Shown here one piece after another: positions 1 to 7,843 of a DNA stretch of 9,743 nt. Source of the DNA: a bacterium (lineage in GTDB: Bacteria; UBP14; UBA6098; B30-G16); the NCBI GenBank assembly GCA_027064665.1, contig JAMOPH010000292.1, positions 1-9,743 on the forward strand, given 5' to 3'. Position 1 is the first letter of the stretch, and every line of letters begins with the position of its first letter. Under the pieces are notes generated by a model. The model saw nothing but the letters and a program-made list of their open reading frames with translations, did no database searches and was not told where the DNA came from. Position numbers and translations under genes: made by a program.

Positions 1-1
1 C

Positions 2-169
2 GATGACGACGGCGATGGTATATGGGAGATTGTGGTGCCGCTGCCGCCGGGAAGATATCAGTATAAGTTCGTGATTGACCACGGCGCAAGTTGGGTGCAG
101 GACCCCAACAACCCGCTCAAGGACTATGAGGACGGAATAGAAAATTCCCTCTTGATTGTTGAGGAGTAA
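2..169 (+). CDS. 3' end of a CBM48/AMPK-type glycogen-binding (E-set) domain protein, partial
   Basis: Only the last 55 codons are visible, in the frame starting at base 2 and ending with TAA at 167-169. The translation has the beta-sandwich signature of the glycogen-binding domains of AMPK beta subunits and of the N-terminal early-set domains of isoamylases and branching enzymes: a WEIVVPLPPGRYQYKFVIDH stretch, then W-V-Q-D-P-N-N-P and a terminal N-S-L-L-I-V-E-E. In the family the tryptophans and the Y-K-F-V-x-D strand contact alpha-glucan. The stop comes right after the domain, so no enzyme domain follows. The gene is either a small stand-alone binding protein or a larger protein ending in this domain. 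The opening D-D-D-G-D-G run could be a strand-connecting loop or a calcium-type loop. The 41-base gap to the next gene could allow co-transcription with comM. Family assignment is fairly secure; function is not. Confidence 0.7.
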   Translation, partial: DDDGDGIWEIVVPLPPGRYQYKFVIDHGASWVQDPNNPLKDYEDGIENSLLIVEE

Positions 170-210
170 GTTCGTAATTTCACGGGACGAGTTTTTGGGG
201 AGGTCTGTCT

Positions 211-1746
<1,536 letters not shown>

Positions 1747-1772
1747 GGTGGTGTTAAAAATCTTGAAAATCC

Positions 1773-1801
1773 TTGCCAATTTCCCCGGTCAATTTTATCT
1801 T
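1773..1801 (+). promoter_or_regulatory. Candidate sigma70-type promoter for the DUF1573/Trx-CcdA unit
   Basis: In the 106-base gap after comM, TTGCCA (1773-1778, 5 of 6 to consensus) and TATCTT (1796-1801, 4 of 6) are separated by exactly 17 bases. Transcription would begin around 1808-1812 and give a leader of about 40-45 bases. The same leader holds an AT-only inverted repeat (ATTTTTA at 1823-1829, TAAAAAT at 1831-1837) just before the Shine-Dalgarno site. I see no GC-rich hairpin with a T-run that would terminate comM transcription here, so read-through is also possible. Prediction by eye only. Confidence 0.35.
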
Positions 1802-1839
1802 GACTTTCACCGTTTTTGAGAGATTTTTATTAAAAATTT

Positions 1840-1847
1840 GGGAGGGG
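1840..1847 (+). promoter_or_regulatory. Shine-Dalgarno site that fixes the DUF1573 gene start
   Basis: GGGAGGGG contains the core GGAGG at 1841-1845, seven bases before ATG 1853. The longer open frame starts at TTG 1838, but that codon overlaps this site and would add five residues ahead of the signal peptide. ATG 1853 is therefore the better start. Confidence 0.75.
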
Positions 1848-1852
1848 ATTTT

Positions 1853-2608
1853 ATGCGCAGGAAGGCATTATATCTTTTGGCAGTGGTGTCCGTTGTGGTT
1901 ATGATGGTTGCCCTTGGGGGTTCGCAGGAGATAAAGGGACCCCGGATTGAGATTGACGAGTCCAATTTTGATTTCGGCTTTGCCCCCGAGGGGACATTTA
2001 TGGTTCACGAGTATGTGATAAGGAATGTTGGTGATGAGCCATTGATAATAAAGCGTGTGAGGACCACCTGCGGTTGCACCTCTGCGCCGGTGAAAAAGAC
2101 CAGGATTGACCCCGGCGATTCCACCACCATCACCATCATCTTCAACAGCACGCGGTATTTCCACAAGACCTCAAAGGCGGCTATTATATCAACCAACGAC
2201 CCCACAAGACCATCGGAGAAAATCACATTCATCGCCAATATGGACACCACAAGCCCCCGGGCTATTACTCCCGAGCCGCGCAAGATAAATCTTGGCAAGG
2301 GTGACACTTTCAAGAGAACCGACAGCGTGTTCGTGCAGAATATCTCCGAACAGCCGGTGACGCTCAAACTGGTGGACTACTATAAGGAATACCTCAAAGA
2401 GCCGCTTATAAAATCCCAGGCGAATCCGCAGGTGACCGGTGAGGTTACTATAAAGCCGGGGGAGAAGGCTGTTATTGTAGTTTCCGTGCGGGATGATTTG
2501 CCGCCGGCGGAGATTGTGAGGGCGTCGTTCACGGTGGCGGCGCTTGATGCCAATGGAAAAGAAGTCACAAGAATCACCGTCCCTGTTTTTGGTATAACCA
2601 AGAAGTAG
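1853..2608 (+). CDS. Exported DUF1573 domain protein
   Basis: 251 residues from ATG 1853. M-R-R-K and a hydrophobic stretch (about 5-22) form a clear signal peptide, probably cleaved after G-G-S or nearby, so the product is exported. There is no lipobox cysteine. Residues about 30-135 match the DUF1573 (Ig/ASH-like beta) family: F-D-F-G near 39-42, H-E-Y-V-I-R-N-V-G-D-E-P-L-I-I, then the diagnostic T-T-C-G-C-T with cysteines at 73 and 75, and later I-I-S-T-N-D-P. A second beta-rich region (about 140-250) holds D-S-V-F-V-Q-N-I-S and K-P-G-E-K-A-V-I-V-V-S-V, resembling another Ig-like repeat. No enzymatic activity is known for DUF1573. The TAG is 8 bases before the thioredoxin/CcdA fusion gene, so the two are surely co-transcribed; the C-G-C pair is a possible client or partner of that redox protein (inference). 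Confidence 0.85.
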   Translation: MRRKALYLLAVVSVVVMMVALGGSQEIKGPRIEIDESNFDFGFAPEGTFMVHEYVIRNVGDEPLIIKRVRTTCGCTSAPVKKTRIDPGDSTTITIIFNSTRYFHKTSKAAIISTNDPTRPSEKITFIANMDTTSPRAITPEPRKINLGKGDTFKRTDSVFVQNISEQPVTLKLVDYYKEYLKEPLIKSQANPQVTGEVTIKPGEKAVIVVSVRDDLPPAEIVRASFTVAALDANGKEVTRITVPVFGITKK

Positions 2609-2616
2609 GGAGCAGG

Positions 2617-4248
2617 ATGGTGGGGCGGATAGGAAACAAATTGCTTTTGGTCGGAGTGTTCATATGCACCGTTTCGGTTCTGGGTGCGGTGGATGTTGAT
2701 ATATTCTATTCCAAGTATTGTGAGCACTGTCAGTATATAATTGAACAATTTCTCCCGCCTATTCTGCAAAAATATGGGGATAGGGTAAAAGTTCACAAGT
2801 ATGAAATTGAGGATAACATAGATAACTACGAACTGTTGCTTAAGCGAGAGGCAAAAGCCGGCGATACCGATAATGAAATCCCGGTGATATTTATCGGCAA
2901 TCAGGTTCTTGGGGGCGAGGAGGAGATAGAGAAAAATTTTGCTAAAGTTTTAGAGAAAGAACTTGAGCGGGAAAAACTTGCGGCTCATATAGGCGGGGAA
3001 GAAAAAAAGCCTGAGGCGGTTAAGCCGGGGACCACATCAGTTGCCCAGCCTGAAAGCGGGAAGGTTGAGGTCGCCTCTGCTGAAAGTGTTTCTGCTCCTC
3101 AAAAGCCCACTAAACTTGACACTATATATCTTATGTTTTTCTACAAGCAGGGGTGCACTCACTGTGATAGGGCGAACAAGGATATAAAACTTTTGCAGAG
3201 AAAGGCTCCGGAAATTCTTCACGCCGTCATCGTGTATAGGGAATATGATATCGCCGACCGTGAAAGCAAGTTGTTGCACGAGGCTCTGTGCGAGCGCAAC
3301 AATGTTGATGAGGAGCACAGGCTTGCCACTCCGGCAATTTTTCTAAACGGTGCCGCTTTGATTTATGGCTATAATGTTAAGGGGAGTAGTTTCTACTGGA
3401 AAATGGTTGACACCATAAAGGCGCTGGGGGACACCTGCAGAAATGTGGTCTTGTGGGATTCCATCACCCAGGAGGAACTGGCAGCGGCGGAAAAGAGAAT
3501 TGCCGCACGGTTTTCAAAGTTCAATGTTGTTCCGATTATCACTGCTGGGCTTTTGGATGGGGTCAATCCGTGTGCGTTTGGTGCCCTGATTTTCTTCATC
3601 ACTTTCCTCACCGTCGCAGAGCGGAAGAAAAAGGAAATTTTGATGGTCGGGCTGGCTTACACTTTCGCAGTTTTTATAACATACTATGCTGTTGGTGCTG
3701 GATTTTTGGGATTTCTGGCGGCGCTTCCGATTTTCAGAGTTATTGCCCGATGGGTTTACATCATAACGGCTGTTCTGGCTGTCGGGCTGGGGGTTTTCTC
3801 TCTGGTGGATTTTGTCAAGGCTAAGCGAGGCAAACTCAGCGAGATGACTCTCCAGTTGCCCGACAAACTCAAAAAGAAAATCCACAGGATAATTATCTCC
3901 GAGAACGAGCCCAGAAAAACCCGCCGAAACTTTCTGGTGGCGGCGTTCACCACCGGATTTTTCGTCAGCCTTCTTGAACTTGCCTGCACCGGGCAGGTCT
4001 ATCTGCCAACCATAATCTATGTCCTCGGAATTCCCGGACTGCGAACCAAGGCTCATCTGTATCTGCTTCTGTATAATCTTATGTTTATCATTCCGTTGCT
4101 GGTTGTGTTCATCATCTCTTATCTTGGCGCAACCTCTGAACAACTCAACGGTTTTTTGAAGAAAAACACCGCTATTATAAAGTTGCTCACTGCCCTGATG
4201 TTTTTTGGGATGGCGGCTCTTCTGTGGAGAAACATTCTGGTTGGATAA
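2617..4248 (+). CDS. Membrane thiol-disulfide protein: two thioredoxin-like domains fused to a CcdA/DsbD-type transmembrane domain
   Basis: 543 residues. A signal peptide (about 8-24, ending V-L-G-A) exports the N-terminus. Trx/glutaredoxin-like domain 1 (about 25-125) has the active site C35-E-H-C38 and the matching cis-proline I-P-V-I-F (P89). A charged, Pro/Ala/Glu/Ser-rich linker (about 126-160) leads to domain 2 (about 163-270), with C180-T-H-C183 and cis-proline T-P-A-I-F (P239). Residues about 303-543 form a six-helix CcdA/DsbD-type module with its two hallmark motifs, N-P-C319-A near the first helix and C457-T-G-Q in the fourth; these cysteines would carry electrons across the membrane. 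A basic loop (K-R-G-K and K-K-K, about 405-435) lies between helices 3 and 4. Classical DsbD has its Trx domain C-terminal to the helices, so both redox domains sit on the opposite side in the chain here. GGAG at 2609-2612 precedes ATG. Likely substrate: exported disulfides or cytochrome c maturation; specificity unknown. Confidence 0.88.
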   Translation: MVGRIGNKLLLVGVFICTVSVLGAVDVDIFYSKYCEHCQYIIEQFLPPILQKYGDRVKVHKYEIEDNIDNYELLLKREAKAGDTDNEIPVIFIGNQVLGGEEEIEKNFAKVLEKELEREKLAAHIGGEEKKPEAVKPGTTSVAQPESGKVEVASAESVSAPQKPTKLDTIYLMFFYKQGCTHCDRANKDIKLLQRKAPEILHAVIVYREYDIADRESKLLHEALCERNNVDEEHRLATPAIFLNGAALIYGYNVKGSSFYWKMVDTIKALGDTCRNVVLWDSITQEELAAAEKRIAARFSKFNVVPIITAGLLDGVNPCAFGALIFFITFLTVAERKKKEILMVGLAYTFAVFITYYAVGAGFLGFLAALPIFRVIARWVYIITAVLAVGLGVFSLVDFVKAKRGKLSEMTLQLPDKLKKKIHRIIISENEPRKTRRNFLVAAFTTGFFVSLLELACTGQVYLPTIIYVLGIPGLRTKAHLYLLLYNLMFIIPLLVVFIISYLGATSEQLNGFLKKNTAIIKLLTALMFFGMAALLWRNILVG

Positions 4249-4293
4249 TTCCTTTTGTTATCTTTCCTGCAAACCGCCAAATATTTTTTTGAG

Positions 4294-4322
4294 TTGACAA
4301 ATTGGTTTATCGTTTATATGTA
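4294..4322 (+). promoter_or_regulatory. Candidate promoter upstream of pilM
   Basis: A perfect TTGACA lies at 4294-4299 in the AT-rich gap after the Trx-CcdA gene. Possible -10 elements are TATGTA (4317-4322, 17-base spacer) or TATATG (4315-4320, 15-base spacer, better hexamer but short spacing). A start near 4328-4332 would leave a leader of about 25 bases to ATG 4354. If real, the promoter overlaps the upstream in-frame start codons TTG 4255 and ATG 4318 and so argues against them. It would drive pilMNOPQ and kdsB. The rest of this gap (4249-4293) shows no convincing terminator. Confidence 0.4.
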
Positions 4323-4353
4323 TTTCAATAGAACAAAACAGATTGCACAAATT

Positions 4354-5472
4354 ATGGAATTGCCAAAGGTGAAACTGCCGGCAAAAATTCCGTTCTCTTT
4401 CGGAAAAAAGAAAAAAGCCCGCAAGGTTGCGGCGCTGGATATCGGAAGTTTCGGCGTCAAACTCGTTGAGGTGCTGTTTGATGAGAAGGACAACGCCACG
4501 CTTGTCAAAACCGGTTTCCGTTCCCTTGCCGTGGGAACCATTGTTGACAAGGATATCCGTGATAGAGAGGGACTTGTCTTTGCAATTCAAAATTTGGTTG
4601 ACGAGGTGGACCCAGAAATTACCGAGGTTGGATTTTCCCTTGCGGGGCATAAGGTTTTGGTGGATAAGGTTCAAGTGCCGGCGCCCACCGGTAAAGGGAA
4701 TCGGGAAAATCAGATTCGTGAGGCGGTTATGGTTGAGGCGGAACAGCGCATCCCCACCGGAATTGACAGTGTCCAACTTGACTTTGTGGAGTTGGGTCCC
4801 ACAGAGGACGGCAAGAAAATCAATGTCCTTCTTATCGCCGCCAGAAACGAACTTGTTGAGGACTATCTTGGTGTGGTTATGGATGCTGGTCTTGTGCCGG
4901 TGGTGATTGACCTTGACTCCATCGCACTTTACAACGCCTTTGAGTTCAACCACGGAATTCCGCAGGAAGGCGGAATAGCACTTGTAAATGTGGGGCACTC
5001 TCTGACCAATATGGCGTTCATCCTAAACGGTTCGCTGTTCAGCGTCAGGGATATCTCCAACGCTGCCCGGAGTGTGTGGGACAGACTCCAGACCGAACTT
5101 CACCTTTCCACCGATGACCTCAAGGAACTTATGGTGGGCAATATCCCGCTGGAGGAGAGCCCTTCAACCCGCAGGGCGGTCAGCAACGCCACCGAGGACC
5201 TCGGAATCGGAATCGGTATGGCGTTTTCATACTTTGAGAATATGACCAACGGCGCAAAAATTGAAAAAGTCTATATGTCCGGGGGCGCCGTGGGAATTCC
5301 GTTCCTTGTGGATTCTCTAGCGCAGAAGTTGAATCTGCCCATTGAGTTGATAAACTCGTTTGGAAAGATAAAATTTGACCCTTCTATGTTTGAGGGAAAA
5401 AATCTTGACCTTGTTAGGGGTATAAACACCGTTGGAATAGGTGTTGCTATTCGCACAAAGGAGATAGTATGA
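4354..5472 (+). CDS. pilM: PilM, actin-like type IV pilus assembly ATPase
   Basis: 372 residues from ATG 4354. PilM is a cytoplasmic actin/FtsA-fold protein that binds the N-terminal tail of PilN and couples the motor side to the inner-membrane complex. Visible marks are the phosphate-1 type motif L-D-I-G-S-F-G-V-K-L-V-E-V (about 28-40), the second ATPase loop V-N-V-G-H-S-L-T-N (about 211-219), and the adenosine-type motif M-S-G-G-A-V-G-I (about 308-315). The open frame extends upstream to TTG 4255, but those 33 extra codons translate to a hydrophobic, AT-rich sequence unlike PilM N-termini and overlap a likely promoter, so I start at ATG 4354. No clear Shine-Dalgarno precedes either ATG 4354 or ATG 4318. 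The N-terminus before the fold is basic (K-K-K-K-A-R-K). The TGA overlaps the pilN start by four bases (ATGA), implying translational coupling. Confidence 0.93.
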   Translation: MELPKVKLPAKIPFSFGKKKKARKVAALDIGSFGVKLVEVLFDEKDNATLVKTGFRSLAVGTIVDKDIRDREGLVFAIQNLVDEVDPEITEVGFSLAGHKVLVDKVQVPAPTGKGNRENQIREAVMVEAEQRIPTGIDSVQLDFVELGPTEDGKKINVLLIAARNELVEDYLGVVMDAGLVPVVIDLDSIALYNAFEFNHGIPQEGGIALVNVGHSLTNMAFILNGSLFSVRDISNAARSVWDRLQTELHLSTDDLKELMVGNIPLEESPSTRRAVSNATEDLGIGIGMAFSYFENMTNGAKIEKVYMSGGAVGIPFLVDSLAQKLNLPIELINSFGKIKFDPSMFEGKNLDLVRGINTVGIGVAIRTKEIV

Positions 5473-6182
5473 TAAGAATAAATCTTCTTCCTGAGGAGTT
5501 AAGGAAGAAGAAAAAGGTTCCGTTTATAGATAGAACTTTTGTTTATGGTCTTTTGGCTCTGATTGGCGAGATTGTTATACTGTATCTGGTTTCTCTTTCC
5601 CAGCAGACGAAAATCGCCGAACTTGACGGAGAACTGGCTGAGGCGCAGAGGGAATACGAGAATTACGCGGATGTTGTGAACAAGCAGAAGGAGGCGTTAT
5701 CTCTGAAGAAAGAACTAACTGCGAGGATGGATGCGGTCCAGGAACTTGAGAACAAAAGGGCTGTGTGGGTGCAGATTATCACTGAATTGAGGAAAGTTAT
5801 CCCCGACTATGTGTGGTTAGAACGCTTTGAGGAGCGTTCCGGCGGGACATTTTTTGCTGATTGCAAGGGATATACGATGAGGTCTATCGCCACTTTCCTG
5901 ATAAATCTTATGAATTCTGATATATTCAAGAATGTTCAGGTAGGGACTATAAATCAGCAGAAGATCGGCGATGCCACGGGATACAGTTTCAGCGTGACTA
6001 TGACTCTTTCGCCGGAGTATAGGGCGCAGGCACTTGGGCATTTTGAGGTGGACACCGCCGCCGTGGAAAAAACTATAAAATCCGGCAAAAAGACAAAAGG
6101 GTTTGTTGAAACCACCCGTGAAAAACTCGGTCTGTATGGAAAGGAAGAGGCTAAAAAGATGTTTCAGGGGATAAATGACTAA
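5469..6182 (+). CDS. pilN: PilN, type IV pilus inner-membrane alignment protein
   Basis: 237 residues. The first residues M-I-R-I-N-L-L-P carry the INLLP motif that docks into a PilM cleft on the cytoplasmic side. A basic patch (12-16) is followed by one membrane helix (about 24-43, with a glutamate at 34 inside it), then a coiled coil (about 46-100) and the ferredoxin-like PilN domain (about 105-180), including V-I-P-x-Y-V-W-L. It pairs with PilO in the periplasm. The ORF continues for a further ~55 residues after the usual domain end, rich in Lys and Gly, making it longer than most PilN proteins. The start is ATG 5469, overlapping the pilM stop, with AAAGGAG at 5457-5463 five bases upstream. 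TAA is two bases before pilO. Confidence 0.93.
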   Translation: MIRINLLPEELRKKKKVPFIDRTFVYGLLALIGEIVILYLVSLSQQTKIAELDGELAEAQREYENYADVVNKQKEALSLKKELTARMDAVQELENKRAVWVQIITELRKVIPDYVWLERFEERSGGTFFADCKGYTMRSIATFLINLMNSDIFKNVQVGTINQQKIGDATGYSFSVTMTLSPEYRAQALGHFEVDTAAVEKTIKSGKKTKGFVETTREKLGLYGKEEAKKMFQGIND

Positions 6183-6184
6183 TT

Positions 6185-6841
6185 ATGATTGACTTTTCTA
6201 AAATAGATTATAAAAGCCCGACTTTCTTAAAGATTGCTGGAACTGTCGTTCTGTTTCTTCTGATATTATACTTGTGGAACTCTATGTCGTATAAACCCAA
6301 TAAGAAAGTTATCCAGCAGAAGCAGGAGCAACTTGAAAAACTCCGCAGAGATATTCAAACGGCTAAAAGAGCGGCGAAAAATATTGATAAACTTGAGGCG
6401 GAACTCAAAAGACTGTTCACTCAATACAAACTCGTTGAGGAACTTCTGCCCGGAAAACGAGACCTGACCGACTTTTTGAAAAAAATTGACCTTGTGGCTA
6501 AACAATCCGATGCTAAATTAGTCAAAATTGAACAGAAACCGTCCCAGCAGGTGGGATATTATTACGAAGACCCGTATAACATTCAGATTAAGACCACATT
6601 CCACGGGCTGGGAAAATTCTTGAGTCTTGTGGCTAATCTGCCGTTCACTGCGCTTGTTAGGGATGTCAAAATCACCAGGGCTAACGAGAAAAAATACTCT
6701 ATAAATGTCTCTATGACTATCGTGGCACATCATATGAAGAGCGAGCAGAGAATATATAAGATTGAGGAGTTGAAAAAGAAAAAACCCGGCGGCAAAAAGA
6801 AAAAGAAGATAAGAAGAAAAGCCAAAAAGGTGCCATCGTGA
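6185..6841 (+). CDS. pilO: PilO, type IV pilus inner-membrane alignment protein
   Basis: 218 residues. A short N-terminal cytoplasmic segment is followed by one membrane helix (about 14-33), a long charged coiled coil (about 38-85) and a ferredoxin-like PilO domain (about 90-180; F-H-G-L-G-K-F-L-S-L-V-A-N-L-P near its centre matches the family's conserved helix). PilO heterodimerises with PilN and contacts PilP. The last ~25 residues are strongly basic, runs of lysine broken by P-G-G, which is unusual for a domain expected in the periplasm. ATG 6185 lies two bases after the pilN stop. The nearest purine run (CAGGGG, 6165-6170) is 14 bases away, so translation probably depends on coupling to pilN. 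The stop TGA at 6839-6841 overlaps the next start. Confidence 0.9.
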   Translation: MIDFSKIDYKSPTFLKIAGTVVLFLLILYLWNSMSYKPNKKVIQQKQEQLEKLRRDIQTAKRAAKNIDKLEAELKRLFTQYKLVEELLPGKRDLTDFLKKIDLVAKQSDAKLVKIEQKPSQQVGYYYEDPYNIQIKTTFHGLGKFLSLVANLPFTALVRDVKITRANEKKYSINVSMTIVAHHMKSEQRIYKIEELKKKKPGGKKKKKIRRKAKKVPS

Positions 6842-7809
6842 TGAGAAAAATTTTTGCAAATATAGCGATAATATTCTATGTCGTGGTGGCTTTTGCACAA
6901 TATACGGTGGATGAGGTCAAAATTTCCTGCCACAAGGACACCACCACAGTGCAGATATTGACCAGTGCGCCGCCGGATTTCAAGAAATTCGCCATAGAGA
7001 ACCCGCCCAAGTTGGGCGTGGACTTCTTCAATGCCAAATTCAATCTGCCGCAGAAGGAGTATCTTCAGGTGCCGCCGGGAGTTGTGATGGATGTCAGGGC
7101 GTCGCAATATAAGTCTGCGCCGCAGCCTGTGGTGCGAGTCGTCCTTGATTTGACGGAGATGCCCGGCGTGTATGATGTCCATCCCCTTGGCGGAGGCGAT
7201 GGCGTGGAGATAAAAATCCCCACGCCGGGATACCCCGCGATAAAGGAGTGGACCACCGGACGGCTCGCCCCGCCGGAGACGATGGCGGTCGCCTCCAAAG
7301 AATCGGTTGCCGCAGAGACCCTTGCCGCAAAACCGGAATCCCTCGCTGTCCCGGAAACCACCGCCGCAGAAACCGCAAAGGCAGTCCCGGTGACAGAGCA
7401 GGTCCCACCCGAACTTGCCGTGTTCCTTCGCCCGGAAACGCTTATCTATAAGGGAATCACCGCCGATAACGAGACAATTGAGGTCGCAAAATACATCAGA
7501 AATATGGTGGTCTATACCCCCAGGGGCGAGGACCCATTTGTAACCCCCAGCCCGAGCAAAAGGGTCCCAATAGGGCAGGAGCCTGTTCCCTCGGTGGACA
7601 AACTATCTGTGGTGGGTATTGTTGAGATTGGCGGGAGAAAAATCGCACTTATGCAGGATGAAAGCGGGTTCGGTTATGTCATCGGTCCGGGCGATACTGT
7701 TGAGGATGGAAGATGTGTTGAGGTCACAGACACCTCGGCGAAATTTGACCTCATTGAGTTCGGTCAGATAAGAAAGGTGGAAATTCCTCTGGTAAAGCCC
7801 AAGAAATAG
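6838..7809 (+). CDS. pilP: PilP-like pilotin/linker protein with an N-terminal AMIN domain
   Basis: 323 residues in three parts. A signal peptide (about 1-20, ending A-F-A) exports it; there is no lipobox, unlike classical lipoprotein PilP. Residues about 22-130 look like an AMIN domain, the peptidoglycan-binding beta domain usually at the N-terminus of PilQ: V-D-E-V-K-I-S, then V-D-F-F-N-A-K-F, then R-V-V-L-D-L-T-E. An Ala/Thr/Glu/Pro-rich linker (about 135-195) follows. Residues about 215-318 match PilP: E-D-P-F-V near 231-235, then the beta core L-S-V-V-G-I-V, R-K-I-A-L-M, Y-V-I-G-P-G-D, and a closing R-K-V-E-I-P. PilP links PilN/PilO to the secretin. The start may be GTG 6838 (4-base overlap with pilO, AAAAAGG seven bases before) or ATG 6841 (one residue shorter). 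The position between pilO and pilQ supports the assignment; the domain names rest on pattern recognition. Confidence 0.8.
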   Translation: MMRKIFANIAIIFYVVVAFAQYTVDEVKISCHKDTTTVQILTSAPPDFKKFAIENPPKLGVDFFNAKFNLPQKEYLQVPPGVVMDVRASQYKSAPQPVVRVVLDLTEMPGVYDVHPLGGGDGVEIKIPTPGYPAIKEWTTGRLAPPETMAVASKESVAAETLAAKPESLAVPETTAAETAKAVPVTEQVPPELAVFLRPETLIYKGITADNETIEVAKYIRNMVVYTPRGEDPFVTPSPSKRVPIGQEPVPSVDKLSVVGIVEIGGRKIALMQDESGFGYVIGPGDTVEDGRCVEVTDTSAKFDLIEFGQIRKVEIPLVKPKK

Positions 7810-7843
7810 GATTGCAAAATTTGAAATTGTGGTTAAATTTCTG

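Noticed and set aside
1823..1837. AT-only inverted repeat ATTTTTA/TAAAAAT before the DUF1573 gene
   Set aside because: Only 6-7 A-T pairs with a tiny loop; common by chance in an AT-rich leader, so not called as an operator or terminator.
3453..3824. 123-codon + strand frame inside the Trx-CcdA gene
   Set aside because: Cys/Trp-rich shadow of the membrane domain in another frame; the main frame has clear family motifs.
4244..4290. Possible terminator after the Trx-CcdA gene (GATAA/TTATC arms at 4244-4262, T-run at 4284-4290)
   Set aside because: Five-base AT-rich stem with a 9-base loop, and the T-run is not adjacent to any GC-rich hairpin.
4255..4353. 33-codon upstream extension of pilM from TTG 4255
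   Set aside because: AT-rich, not PilM-like, overlaps the candidate promoter, and has no Shine-Dalgarno site.
4258..4998. Long open frame on the - strand across pilM (246 codons)
   Set aside because: Shadow of pilM; composition is unlike a real protein and no known motif appears.
6779..6785. A-run followed by CCC in pilO as a possible -1 frameshift site
   Set aside because: The run is phased AAA AAA CCC, not the X XXY YYZ phase needed; the normal stop overlaps pilP correctly, so no frameshift is required.
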